DNA of 64,000 nt from assembly GCF_018325905.1 (NCBI RefSeq), contig NZ_AP021901.1, positions 2,232,001 through 2,296,000 on the forward strand. The letters are read 5' to 3'. Below, one piece after another: positions 42,937-51,663 of this stretch. Position 1 is the stretch's first letter. Each line of letters opens with the position of its first letter. Both the position numbers and the translations under genes were made by a program. This DNA is from Pseudomonas sp. St316. Lineage in GTDB: Bacteria; Pseudomonadota; Gammaproteobacteria; Pseudomonadales; Pseudomonadaceae. Under the pieces are notes generated by a model that ran no database searches, was not told the origin of the DNA, and saw only the letters and a program-made list of their open reading frames with translations.

Positions 42937-43551
42937 TTGAAAGACGTGTTGATCGTGGACGACCACCCTGTGATACGAGGGGCGTTGCGGCTTGTTTGCC
43001 AGAATGAGGCGTTCACCCACATCAGGGACGCCAGCGGCGTGTCCGATGCCAGGACCCTCATCAAGGAGGCTGCGCCAGACCTGGTGATCCTGGACCTGGT
43101 GATGAATGGTTTCGATGGCCTGGACCTGCTGGTCTGGATCATGGCCCAGTTCCCTGAGTGCAGCGTGCTGGTGTTCACCTCCCAGGATGCGCAGCATTTC
43201 TGCAACCGCTGCATTTCGGCCGGGGCGCGGGGCTTTGTGACCAAGAAAAGCGATCTCAAGGAACTGACCAAGGCCATCCAGGCCTTGAAGTCCGGTTATG
43301 CCTATTTTCCACAGATGTCCGTCAGGCTGGATTTTCAGCAGCGCAGCGAACAGCAGGCGCTGGAAAGCCTCTCCACCCGTGAGTTGTCCATCCTGCGCAT
43401 GCTGGCCATGGGCATGCGCGGCAAGGACATCGCCGAAAACCTGTTCCTGAGCCCAAAAACCGTCAGCACCTACAAGACTCGCCTGTTGGAAAAACTCGGC
43501 TTGCAATCCCTGGTGGGGTTGTCGGAGTTCGCCAAGCGCAATCACCTCTAA
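42937..43551 (+). CDS. LuxR/NarL-type response regulator
   Basis: Two-domain regulator, the likely output of the upstream hybrid kinase. A TTG start at 42937 with GGGGA six bases before gives MKDVLIVDDHPVIRG and 204 residues; ATG 42919 or 42898 are alternatives. Receiver with VDDHP, phosphoacceptor D53 in LVILDLVMNG and conserved VTKKSD. C-terminal HTH: LSTRELSILRMLAMGMRGKD then IAENLFLSPKTVSTYKTRLL. This resembles EvgA/BvgA and RocA1. Confidence 0.9.
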   Translation: MKDVLIVDDHPVIRGALRLVCQNEAFTHIRDASGVSDARTLIKEAAPDLVILDLVMNGFDGLDLLVWIMAQFPECSVLVFTSQDAQHFCNRCISAGARGFVTKKSDLKELTKAIQALKSGYAYFPQMSVRLDFQQRSEQQALESLSTRELSILRMLAMGMRGKDIAENLFLSPKTVSTYKTRLLEKLGLQSLVGLSEFAKRNHL

Positions 43552-43570
43552 CTGAACTGCAGCAAAAAAT

Positions 43571-43657
43571 GTGGGAGCGAGCTTGCTCGCGATCGCGGTC
43601 TGATAGTCGATGCATCATTGACTAGCAGGGCGCTATCGCGAGCAAGCTCGCTCCTAC
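43571..43657. repeat. REP doublet
   Basis: Arms GTGGGAGCGAGCTTGCTCGC and complement ending CTCCTAC at 43657 (one mismatch), between the regulator and pirin genes. Confidence 0.85.
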
Positions 43658-43777
43658 AGGGTGGTTGATCGTTCTCTGGATAGAACGCTAAGGCCGATTT
43701 TTGCCGTCTAGTGCTTCAAGGGTGGCGGTTTTAAGCTGTGTCCATCGAATCGCAGTACCTGATTTTGGAGACACAGC

Positions 43778-44644
43778 ATGAAAAACATCATCGGCCTCTA
43801 CACCAGCCCACGGCCCCATTGGGTCGGCGATGGCTTCCAGGTTCGCACGCTGTTTTCCTATGACAACCTGGGCAAGCACGTCAGCCCGTTCCTGCTGCTG
43901 GACCACGCCGCCCCGACTGAATTCATGCCCACCACCGAGCGTCGTGGCGTCGGCCAGCACCCGCATCGCGGTTTCGAAACCGTGACCATCGTCTACCAGG
44001 GCGAACTGGAGCACCGTGATTCCACCGGCAGCGGCGGCAAGATCGGTCCCGGCGATGTGCAATGGATGACCGCCGCGTCCGGCATCATCCATGAAGAGTT
44101 CCACTCCGAAGCCTTCGCCCAACAGGGCGGCTTCATGGAGATGGTCCAGCTATGGGTCAACCTGCCCGCCAAGGACAAGATGGCCCCGGCCGGCTACCAG
44201 ACGATCCTCAAGGGCGACATTCCGAACATCGCCCTGAAAGACAACGCCGGCAGCCTGCGCCTGATCGCCGGGCACTTCGACGGGCATCAAGGCCCCGCCA
44301 GGACCTTCACGCCTATCGATGTCTGGGACATTCGCTTGAATGCCGGGAAAAACCTCACCCTTGACCTGCACGAAGGCCACAACACCGCCTTGGTGGTATT
44401 GCGAGGCTCGGTCCAGGTCAATGGCCGCGAACGGGTCGAGGCCGGGCAGATGGCCCTGTTCGACCGGGCTGGCGACCAATTGAGCCTGCAAGCCAATAAC
44501 GATGCCGTGGTACTGCTGCTCAGTGGCGAGCCGATCGACGAACCCATCGTCGGCCATGGTCCGTTCGTGATGAACAGCGAGCAGGAAATTCACCAGGCCT
44601 TCAACGATTTCCACTCCGGGCGTTTTGGCCGGATGGATGACTGA
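43778..44644 (+). CDS. Pirin-family protein
   Basis: 288-residue bicupin of the pirin/YhhW family; some members act as quercetin dioxygenases or regulators. The N-terminal cupin shows metal-binding GQHPHRGFETVTIVYQGELE and WMTAASGIIHEEF. The second cupin is at about 165-250. A PIRIN_C-like end (LLSGEPIDEPIVGHGPFVMN, then EIHQAF) follows. GGAG site before ATG 43778. Monocistronic between two REP doublets. Physiological role not deducible here. Confidence 0.92.
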   Translation: MKNIIGLYTSPRPHWVGDGFQVRTLFSYDNLGKHVSPFLLLDHAAPTEFMPTTERRGVGQHPHRGFETVTIVYQGELEHRDSTGSGGKIGPGDVQWMTAASGIIHEEFHSEAFAQQGGFMEMVQLWVNLPAKDKMAPAGYQTILKGDIPNIALKDNAGSLRLIAGHFDGHQGPARTFTPIDVWDIRLNAGKNLTLDLHEGHNTALVVLRGSVQVNGRERVEAGQMALFDRAGDQLSLQANNDAVVLLLSGEPIDEPIVGHGPFVMNSEQEIHQAFNDFHSGRFGRMDD

Positions 44645-44672
44645 GCGCGAAGCGCAACCGTCCTGAACCCCT

Positions 44673-44758
44673 GTGGGAGCGAGCTTGCTCGCGATAGCGG
44701 TAGGACATTCAATGATGGTTGACTGTCAGACCGCTATCGCGAGCAAGCTCGCTCCCAC
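44673..44758. repeat. REP doublet
   Basis: Arms GTGGGAGCGAGCTTGCTCGC and exact complement ending 44758. Confidence 0.88.
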
Positions 44759-44836
44759 AATGGGGATCTGCGGGGACCTCTACAGCGCGTTCATTCTGTG
44801 CCAATCTTCGCCAATCGCCTTCCTGGAGCTGTCCCG

Positions 44837-46279
44837 ATGCTGTCTCTGATCTCTGAGCACCCGTTGCTCTGTGCCCTGGCGCTGCTGGTGCTCGACATAC
44901 TGATGTGGCATTTGGTCAGTGCGGATCGGATCTATTGGAAAGTCGGCGCAAGGCTGGTGATTTTTTCGTTGTTCAGCGTGCTGCTGTTCAACGAGGGGCT
45001 CAACCCCATGGTCCCGGCCCAGTGGGTAGACGATGTGCCGCGGCACCTGGCGGCTACCGGTTTGCAGATTACTTGGTGGCTGTTTGCTGCGCGAACCCTG
45101 ACGGCGCTGATCGTGGCGGCGATGATCAAACGGGTCGGCCACACCGGGCGGTTGTTGCAGGATTTGCTCGGTGCGGTGATTTTCCTGATTGCGGTCATCG
45201 CGGCATTGGCCTATGTACTGGATCTGCCGGTCAAGGGCGTGCTGGCGACGTCCGGTGCGATGGCGATCATCGTCGGCCTGGCCTTGCAGAGCACCCTCAG
45301 CGACGTGTTCTCCGGGATCGTGCTCAACACCACCAAGCCCTATCAGCTCGATGACTGGATTTCCATCGACGGTACCGAAGGCCGGGTCACTGACATCGAC
45401 TGGCGCGCCACGCGCTTGCAGACCGCCCAGGGCAGCATGGCGGTGATTCCCAACTCGTTGGCGGCCAAGGCCAAGGTCATCAACTTCAGCCGACCCAGCG
45501 ACGTCCATGGCTTGTCCATCAGCATCCAGGTCAGCCCTCACGCGCGGCCACAAACCGTGATCGATGCGTTGGAGCGGGCCATGATCGGCTGTCGTTCCCT
45601 GCTCGCCAGCCCGGCATCCAGCGTCGCCCTCAAAAGCAGCGGCAGTGGCGGCGCGGAGTACGAGATCAGCGGGTTTGTCGCCTCCATGGCCCAGAAACGC
45701 ACGGTACGCAACCAGTTGTTCGACCTGGCGTTCCGGCATTTGCAGGCGTCGGGCGTGAGCCTGCTGTCCACCAGTGAGAGCGCCACGCCCCCGGTGGTGT
45801 CGCGGCCCCGGGCGTTGCTGGAAAGCTCGAACATTTTCTCTACCTTGCGTCAGGACGAGAAAGAGACCTTCAGCCAGAACATGACTCTGCAGACCTTCCG
45901 CGCGGGCGATGTGATCCTGGCGGCCGGGGAGGTCAGCGATCATCTGTTCATCATCGAGTCCGGGGTGGTCAGCGTGACCCTCATGCGCAACGGCCAGCCA
46001 CTGGAGGGCGGGCGCATGGGGCCGGGAGAAGTGATTGGCGAAGCCGGGATCGTCGCCGAGCAGGCGGCCCTGGCGAATTTTTCCGCCAAGACCTTCTGCA
46101 CCCTGTACCGCATCGAGAACAGCTACCTCAAGCCATGCCTGGAGGCCCGTCGCGACATCAACGACGCGATGAAAAACCTGCTGGACGTACGCATGCACCT
46201 CGCCCAGAACCTGACCCGCGAAGTCCCCAAGCCCATCGCCAAGAAACGCTTCCTGCAATGGTTGCGCAGCCGGGCCTGA
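44837..46279 (+). CDS. MscS-family channel with C-terminal cyclic-nucleotide-binding-type domain
   Basis: 480 residues from ATG 44837, with GGAG eight bases upstream; an earlier in-frame start at 44798 lacks a site. Four or so N-terminal membrane segments are followed by an MscS pore and beta domain with ATSGAMAIIVGLALQSTLSD, PYQLDDWISIDGTEGRVTDI and VIPNSLAAKAKVINFS. From about residue 345 a CAP/cNMP-type fold follows: FRAGDVILAAGEVSDHLFII and GPGEVIGEAGIVAEQ. The canonical nucleotide-contact Arg-Ala pair is not obvious (EQAALANFSA). Small-conductance channels fused to such domains are known as bacterial cyclic-nucleotide-gated (bCNG) proteins, some of which are not mechanosensitive. Confidence 0.88.
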   Translation: MLSLISEHPLLCALALLVLDILMWHLVSADRIYWKVGARLVIFSLFSVLLFNEGLNPMVPAQWVDDVPRHLAATGLQITWWLFAARTLTALIVAAMIKRVGHTGRLLQDLLGAVIFLIAVIAALAYVLDLPVKGVLATSGAMAIIVGLALQSTLSDVFSGIVLNTTKPYQLDDWISIDGTEGRVTDIDWRATRLQTAQGSMAVIPNSLAAKAKVINFSRPSDVHGLSISIQVSPHARPQTVIDALERAMIGCRSLLASPASSVALKSSGSGGAEYEISGFVASMAQKRTVRNQLFDLAFRHLQASGVSLLSTSESATPPVVSRPRALLESSNIFSTLRQDEKETFSQNMTLQTFRAGDVILAAGEVSDHLFIIESGVVSVTLMRNGQPLEGGRMGPGEVIGEAGIVAEQAALANFSAKTFCTLYRIENSYLKPCLEARRDINDAMKNLLDVRMHLAQNLTREVPKPIAKKRFLQWLRSRA

Positions 46280-46304
46280 AGCACATTTTGAAATACCCAC
46301 AGAC

Positions 46305-46338
46305 CTTGTGGCGAGGGAGCAAGCTCCCTCGCCACAAG
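46305..46338. repeat. Perfect 34-bp palindrome made from REP arms
   Basis: CTTGTGGCGAGGGAGC, AA, then its exact complement, 25 bases after the channel gene stop. It has the same core as the palindrome at 30813-30860 and could form a terminator-like hairpin. Confidence 0.9.
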
Positions 46339-46472
46339 AGCCGCTAGCCTGCCTTCAGGTGAACCCCCGACATGCGCCCCATTGGCCACCCGAACTTCCC
46401 AACAATTGGCTATTTGTACCGCGCCACTGCACGGCTAACGTAGCGCTACACCCAATTGTTCTGGAGTTCACC

Positions 46473-46913
46473 ATGCAACCGCGTATCGATTTCTACACCG
46501 CTTCCCCTGACGCTTTCAAAGCCATGCTGGCCCTGGAAACCGCCGTCTCGAAGCTGGGCCTGGAGAAGTCCCTGCTGGAACTGGTCAAGCTGCGCTCTTC
46601 GCAAATCAACGGCTGCGCCTTCTGCATCGACATGCACACCGCCGATGCCCGCAAGGACGGCGAGACCGAACGTCGGCTGTACGCGGTGACCGCCTGGCGT
46701 GAAGCACCGTTCTTCACCGGCCGTGAGCGCGCCGCGCTGGCCTGGACCGAAGCGCTGACACGCATCAGCGAAACCCACGCCCCGGACGCTGACTACGCGC
46801 TGTTGAGCGAGCATTTCAGCCCCAAGGAAATGGTCGACCTGACCGTGGCGATCAACGCCATCAATGGCTGGAACCGCTTGGCAGTGGGCTTTCGCAAGAT
46901 GCCTGAGGCGTAG
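46473..46913 (+). CDS. AhpD-like carboxymuconolactone-decarboxylase-family protein
   Basis: 146 residues from ATG 46473 with TGGAG upstream. It contains the CxxC motif of peroxidase-like members in INGCAFCIDMHTADARKDGE, preceded by LLELVKLRSSQ, and ends AINAINGWNRLAVGFR. This is the alkylhydroperoxidase AhpD core domain. No partner gene is adjacent, so the substrate is unknown. Confidence 0.9.
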   Translation: MQPRIDFYTASPDAFKAMLALETAVSKLGLEKSLLELVKLRSSQINGCAFCIDMHTADARKDGETERRLYAVTAWREAPFFTGRERAALAWTEALTRISETHAPDADYALLSEHFSPKEMVDLTVAINAINGWNRLAVGFRKMPEA

Positions 46914-46945
46914 TCAGGAGAAAAAACACCTGTGGAAGTAAGCCT

Positions 46946-47034
46946 GTGGGAGCAAAGCTTGCTCGCGATGACAGTGTGTCAGTCAATGGTGCATGGACTG
47001 TTGGACCGCTATCGCGAGCAAGCTTTGCTCCCAC
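46946..47034. repeat. REP doublet
   Basis: Arms GTGGGAGCAAAGCTTGCTCG and complement ending CCCAC at 47034, with a broken copy (TGTGGAAGTAAG) just upstream. Confidence 0.85.
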
Positions 47035-47160
47035 CTGAATTTAATCCTCATCTTGAAGCTTCGGATGACAGGCACCGCTATAGGTTTGCTTCAGGTTAAT
47101 AGGAAGCATGACTATTCGCGCGCCGTTCCCACAGCGCGCCGTTATGCCCCCCAAGCTGCC

Positions 47161-47295
47161 AGCAGACCCGGCTTTTTCGAGCATTACGAAGAGTTGATCG
47201 GCACCTGGACCCGGCGCCTGCGCAATCGGCAGCAGGCCGAGGACCTGGCTCACGGCACCTTCGTGCGGGTGCTTGAGTCCGTGGCGCCGGGGTGA
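47161..47295 (+). pseudogene. 5' remnant of an ECF (FecI-type) sigma factor gene
   Basis: The frame encodes PGFFEHYEELIGTWTRRLRN then RQQAEDLAHGTFVRVLES, a clear region 2 start of an iron-type ECF sigma factor, before ending at TGA 47293-47295. Everything after region 2.1/2.2 is missing. The frame lacks a convincing start upstream. The sequence changes directly into receptor-coding sequence. Confidence 0.8.
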
Positions 47296-47402
47296 AAAAC
47301 CTGTTCGATCACCCGTACTACACCCGTTCCAGCGACAACAACTCGGGCATTTACGTCGGCGCACCGCGTACGTTCTTTGTACAGGCGAGTGTGGGATTCT
47401 GA
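47292..47402 (+). pseudogene. 3' remnant of a TonB-dependent receptor gene
   Basis: 36 codons from 47292 to TGA 47400-47402 encode VKNLFDHPYYTRSSDNNSGI then YVGAPRTFFVQASVGF, the typical last two strands of a siderophore receptor, ending in aromatic Phe. It is in a different frame from the sigma remnant. Sigma 5' end plus receptor 3' end implies deletion of the rest of a sigma-antisigma-receptor system. Confidence 0.82.
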
Positions 47403-47471
47403 GCAAGACCCCTGGCTGAGGTTCACCCTTGCCACAGGGAATCTCCTTTCCACAGAGAGTGGTGCGAGGCC

Positions 47472-48623
47472 TCAAACCTTCAGCACCTTGCCGCTGACTG
47501 CCACCGCCACCAGCGACAGCGCAATCAACCCAAACGCAAAACTCAAGCTGCTGCCATGGGCGACAAAGCCGATCAGCGCCGGGCCGGCGAGGATGCCGGC
47601 ATAGCCGATGGTGGTAATGGCCGGTACGGCGATGGCTTCAGGCATCAGGGTCTGTTTGCCGACGGCGGTGTACAGCACCGGCACGATGTTCGAACACCCG
47701 GCCCCCACCAACGCATAACCCAACAGCGCCGCTTGCCACATCGGCGCGAGGGTCGCCAGCAGGAACCCGGCCGCCGCAATCGCGCCACCGTAAATGATCA
47801 CGCGTTTGGCCCCCAGGCGATGCACCACTGAATCCCCCGTCAGGCGGCCGACGGTCATGGTCAGCGCGAAGGCGGCATAACCCAGCCCGGCATAGGCGGT
47901 ATCCACCGCGCGTTCGGTGGTCAGGAACACGGCGCTCCAGTCCAGCACCGCGCCTTCGGCCAGGAACACGATGAAACACAGGATGCCGATAAACAGCACC
48001 ACGCCATGGGGAATGGCAAACGCCGGGCCCGAGCTTTCACTGCCGTAGGGCAGCAGGTGCGGCGCGGCTTTGAACAGCGCCACCAGTAGCACACCATTGA
48101 CCACCAGCGTCGCCCCCAGCGGCGAAAGCCCCAGGCCCAGCAGCGCACTCACGCCGGCCGCGCCGATGATCCCGCCGAGGCTGAACATGCCGTGGAAGCC
48201 CGACATCATGGTTTTGCCACTGGCTCGCTCGACGATCACCGCTTGCAGGTTTACGGTCGAGTCCACGGTGCCGAGCCCGGCGCCAAACAGGAACAAGGCG
48301 GCCACCAGCCAGGGCAGGGAGGTCATCGTCGCCAGTAAAGGCAACGCCAGGCAGATCAGAATCGTGCCGCCGCTAAGCACCCGCCGGCAGCCGAACCGTG
48401 CCGCCAGCGCGCCGGAAATCGGCATCGCCAGGATCGACCCGACCCCCAGGCACAACAGCAGCAACCCGAGGGTGCCTTCATCCAGGTTCGCCCGCACCTT
48501 GGCGTAAGGCACCAGCGGCGCCCAGGCGGCGATGCCGATGCCGGCGATGAGATAGGCGATGCGGGTGGACATCTGCTCCAGGCGTCCGGGGATAAAAGTG
48601 GGCGGGGGCGTAATGGCAGTCAT
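47472..48623 (-). CDS. MFS transporter (YbjJ-like)
   Basis: 383 residues, about twelve membrane segments. Landmarks are LAARFGCRRVL between helices 2 and 3, GTVDSTVNLQAVIVERASGK followed by MMSGFHGMFSLGG, and GDSVVHRLGAKRVII in the second half. AAGGAC site before the ATG. The pattern resembles the YbjJ and fucose-permease-like branch; substrate unknown. Divergent from the DapF-like gene. Confidence 0.88.
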   Translation of the reverse strand: MTAITPPPTFIPGRLEQMSTRIAYLIAGIGIAAWAPLVPYAKVRANLDEGTLGLLLLCLGVGSILAMPISGALAARFGCRRVLSGGTILICLALPLLATMTSLPWLVAALFLFGAGLGTVDSTVNLQAVIVERASGKTMMSGFHGMFSLGGIIGAAGVSALLGLGLSPLGATLVVNGVLLVALFKAAPHLLPYGSESSGPAFAIPHGVVLFIGILCFIVFLAEGAVLDWSAVFLTTERAVDTAYAGLGYAAFALTMTVGRLTGDSVVHRLGAKRVIIYGGAIAAAGFLLATLAPMWQAALLGYALVGAGCSNIVPVLYTAVGKQTLMPEAIAVPAITTIGYAGILAGPALIGFVAHGSSLSFAFGLIALSLVAVAVSGKVLKV

Positions 48624-48792
48624 GAAACGTCCTTGGCTGTCGTGCGGTGTGGGGCGGCGGGCAGGGGGCTATGCTTGCATATCCACTGACCGCACCGCGA
48701 CCCCAAGGTGCCGGCCAAAGCACAGGCTTTGCTCCCGCAGCCTGTACCGGCATAAAGTACCGGCCCTTGCTGGCTGGTTTCGAGTCTGGTCC

Positions 48793-49785
48793 ATGACACA
48801 GTTTTATGATGCGCGCGGCAATATCTATGGCGTCGTTTCACCGCAACAGGTGCGTGACCACGGTATCGACCTGCCCTTGTCAGCCGCCCCCGCGGCACGG
48901 AGGCGCGAGTCCTGGACCACGGCCACCGTGCATGCCTTTTGCAGTTGGGCGCCGGACGAAGCTCCGCCGGACGCCAAGGCCCATCGCAGTGACGGCCTGC
49001 TGATCGGCCCGTTCCAGAGCGAACCGCCTTTTGATCTGTTGATCGTCAACACCGACGGCACCCTGGCCGAGCGCAGCGGCAATGGCCTGACGATTTTCTC
49101 CCAGGCCTTGCAAGCGCAGGGCTTGATGCCGGGCGCGGGTGAGTGTGTGCTGCAGGTTCATCACGATAAACCCGACGGTTTGTCACCGCTGCAAACCTCG
49201 GTTCGCGCCGCTGAATTCGAAGGGGCCCAAGGCTTCTGGCTGGACCTGGGAAAACCGCTGTTCGGGCCCCAGGCTGTCGGCGCCCATGAGGTCGAGAGCG
49301 TGCTGTTCAACCAATGCGATGTCAGCCGCGTGGCGGCGCTTGGGCGGTTGAACCCGGCATGGGGCAGCAGCCAGTTCGTGAACATCGGCAACCCGCATTG
49401 CGTGACGCTGGTGGACACTGCCGAGGCGTTGCCAAGCAATGGGCAGATGCGTGCTGCGGCGCTCTCGCAAAGCCTGACCCAAATTGCTTATGCGCCGCCC
49501 GGCGGGGCCGGTGTTCCGTGCCCGAGGGGGGTGAACCTACAATGGGCCTGGCGCGAAGCCGAAGGGCGAATCGCGGCCCGGGTGTTTGAGCGGGGCGAGG
49601 GGCCCACGGCTTCCTCGGGCACCAGCGCCAGCGCCGTGGCCAGTGCCGCGTGGCGGGTGGGTTGGGTGAAGGCGGGGCCCGTGAGCGTGGCGATGCCCGG
49701 CGGTACGGCGCCGATTTTGTTGGAGGAAGAGGCTGGCGAGTTGGTGCGGGTCAGGTTGTTTGGGACGGCGCGGTCTGTGCCCTAG
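48793..49785 (+). CDS. DapF-fold protein lacking both catalytic cysteines
   Basis: 330 residues from ATG 48793. The layout follows diaminopimelate epimerase: NTDGTLAERSGNGLTIF (usually ..CGNG), VNIGNPHCV and FERGEGPTASSGTSAS (usually ..ACGTG). Both active-site Cys positions are Ser (S95 and S275), so a two-base Cys racemase mechanism is excluded and the true dapF must be elsewhere. It may be a PhzF/DapF-superfamily enzyme of other function. A longer frame to 48559 crosses the promoter and antisense MFS start and is rejected. The reaction is unknown. Confidence 0.82.
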   Translation: MTQFYDARGNIYGVVSPQQVRDHGIDLPLSAAPAARRRESWTTATVHAFCSWAPDEAPPDAKAHRSDGLLIGPFQSEPPFDLLIVNTDGTLAERSGNGLTIFSQALQAQGLMPGAGECVLQVHHDKPDGLSPLQTSVRAAEFEGAQGFWLDLGKPLFGPQAVGAHEVESVLFNQCDVSRVAALGRLNPAWGSSQFVNIGNPHCVTLVDTAEALPSNGQMRAAALSQSLTQIAYAPPGGAGVPCPRGVNLQWAWREAEGRIAARVFERGEGPTASSGTSASAVASAAWRVGWVKAGPVSVAMPGGTAPILLEEEAGELVRVRLFGTARSVP

Positions 49786-49819
49786 CGTTTTCTGGAGGTT
49801 TTGTGGCGTGGCTGATGCC

Positions 49820-50400
49820 GCCATCGCGAGCAAGCTCGCTCCCACAGGGGAATCAGCCTGGCTGCTGCGCAAACTCGACCACCGGCATCTCCCACATTGA
49901 TCTTCAGTGAGTACCAAATCTGTGTACGACACATATCCACTGTGGGAGCGAGCTTGCTCGCGATAGCGGCGGGTCAGTTACATCCATATCAACGGGTAGA
50001 CCTCAATCGCGAGCAAGCCCGCTCCCACAGGGGAATCAGCCTGGCTGCTGCGCAAACTCGACCACCGGCATCTCCCACATTCGATCTTCAGTGAGTACAA
50101 AATCTGTGTATGACACATATCCACTGTGGGAGCGAGCTTGCTCGCGATAGCGGCGGGTCAGTTACATCCATATCAACGGGTAGACCGCCATCGCGAGCAG
50201 GCTCGCTCCCACAGGGCAATCAGCCTGGCTGCTGCGCAAACTCGACCACCGGCATCTCCCACATTCGATCTTCAGTGAGTACAAAATCTGTGTACGACAC
50301 ATATCCACTGTGGGAGCGAGCTTGCTCGCGATAGCGGCGGGTCAGTCACATCCATATCAACGGGTAGACCGCCATCGCGAGCAGGCTCGCTCCCAGAGGG
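49820..50400. repeat. Triplicated 183/184-bp unit with REP doublets and codA 3'-end copies
   Basis: Three tandem units (phase marker AATCAGCC at 49851, 50034 and 50218; the fourth register, 50402, is the real codA end). Each unit carries a copy of about 45 bases of the codA 3' end, a shared GATCTTCAGTGAGTAC stretch, then a REP doublet (GTGGGAGCGAGC...GCTCGCTCCCAC). Copies differ at a few bases only. This fills the 618-base gap between the DapF-like gene and codA; no gene is seen. Confidence 0.92.
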
Positions 50401-50403
50401 GAA

Positions 50404-51651
50404 TCATTCTGGCTGCGGCCCGAACTCGACCACCGGCATCTGCCGCTTCATCAGCACTTTACCGTTGCGAATCGAATAGAGCGGCAAGCCCTGGCTGCGG
50501 ATCACTTCGTAGTCGCTGTCCGCCGACAGGATCAGCAGGTTCGCCGGGCGCCCGGGTTCCAGGCCGTAGCGCTCGCCCAGGGCCATGGCCTTGGCGCTGT
50601 TGTCGGTGACCAGGTCGAGGGCGCTTTGCAGGTTGCGGTAGCCGAGCATGTGGCAGATATGCAGCCCGGCTTCCAGTACCCGCAGGATATTGCCGTTGCC
50701 CAGTGGGTACCACGGGTCGACGATGGAGTCCTGGCCGAAGCACACGTTCATCCCGGCCTCGAGCAGCTCATTGACCCGGGTGACGCCGCGGCGTTTGGGG
50801 AAGGTATCGAAGCGCCCTTGCAGGTGAATGCTTTCGGTCGGGCAAGAGACAAAGCTGATGCCCGAGTGCCCGAGCAGGCGGAACAGTTTGGCGCAGTAGG
50901 CGTTGTCGTAGGAGCCCATGGCCGTGGTGTGGCTGGCGGTGACGCGCGCGCCCATGTCGCGGCTGCGGGCTTCCTCGGCGAGCACTTCGAGGAAACGTGA
51001 GTGCGGGTCATCGGTTTCGTCGCAATGCACATCCACCAGGCAGCCGGTGCGCTCGGCCAGGTCCATGAGGAACTTCACTGAGCTGACGCCTTGGTCGCGG
51101 GTGTACTCGAAGTGGGGAATGCCGCCCACCACGTCGGCGCCCATGCGGATGGCTTCTTCCATCAGCTCGCGGCCGTTGCGGTAGGACTCGATGCCTTCCT
51201 GGGGAAACGCGACGATTTGCATGTCGATCAGGTGACGGCTTTCCTCGCGCACTTGCAGCATCGCCTTGAGGGCCGTGAGCTCCGGATCGGTCACGTCGAC
51301 GTGGGTGCGCACATGCTGGATACCGTGGGCGGCGAGGGCCTGGATGGTTTTCTTGGCGCGGGTCTTGGTGTCTTCCTCGGTGATGGTGGCCTTGCGTTCG
51401 CCCCAGCACTCGATGCCTTCGAACAGCGTGCCGCTCATGTTCCAGCGCGGCTCGCCGGCGGTGAGGGTCGCGTCCAGGTGAATGTGCGGTTCGACGAAGG
51501 GCGGGACCACCAGGTTGCCACCGGCATCGAGGTCTTCCGGGCCGAGGCTGGGTGCCTCGGTCTGGCGGGCGATGTTGGCGATCAGGCCGTTTTCCAGGTG
51601 CAGTTCATGCAAGCCTTCACGGTTACGCAGACGGGCGTTGATGATGTGCAT
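50404..51651 (-). CDS. codA: Cytosine deaminase CodA
   Basis: 415-residue amidohydrolase converting cytosine to uracil and ammonia. Metal motif PPFVEPHIHLDATLTAGEPR near residue 50; HVRTHVDVTDPE; VDVHCDETDDPHSRFLE (His and Glu at the metal site); VTASHTTAM; and CFGQDSIVDPWYPLGNGNIL, where the Asp is catalytic. It starts 12 bases after codB on the same strand. A tail copy of the gene is repeated three times just downstream. Confidence 0.92.
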   Translation of the reverse strand: MHIINARLRNREGLHELHLENGLIANIARQTEAPSLGPEDLDAGGNLVVPPFVEPHIHLDATLTAGEPRWNMSGTLFEGIECWGERKATITEEDTKTRAKKTIQALAAHGIQHVRTHVDVTDPELTALKAMLQVREESRHLIDMQIVAFPQEGIESYRNGRELMEEAIRMGADVVGGIPHFEYTRDQGVSSVKFLMDLAERTGCLVDVHCDETDDPHSRFLEVLAEEARSRDMGARVTASHTTAMGSYDNAYCAKLFRLLGHSGISFVSCPTESIHLQGRFDTFPKRRGVTRVNELLEAGMNVCFGQDSIVDPWYPLGNGNILRVLEAGLHICHMLGYRNLQSALDLVTDNSAKAMALGERYGLEPGRPANLLILSADSDYEVIRSQGLPLYSIRNGKVLMKRQMPVVEFGPQPE

Positions 51652-51663
51652 CAGGCGAATCCT

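Noticed and set aside
38981..43551. Naming the kinase and regulator genes rocS1/rocA1 or evgS/evgA
   Set aside because: Architecture fits several related systems, and the locus lacks the EAL gene of roc1; sequence alone does not decide.
46993..47295. A 100-residue functional ECF sigma factor
   Set aside because: The frame begins inside a REP, holds only part of region 2 and lacks region 4.
49820..50400. Regularly spaced repeats suggesting a CRISPR array
   Set aside because: The 183/184-base period is too long, spacers are not unique, and the units are REP doublets with copies of the codA tail; no cas genes nearby.
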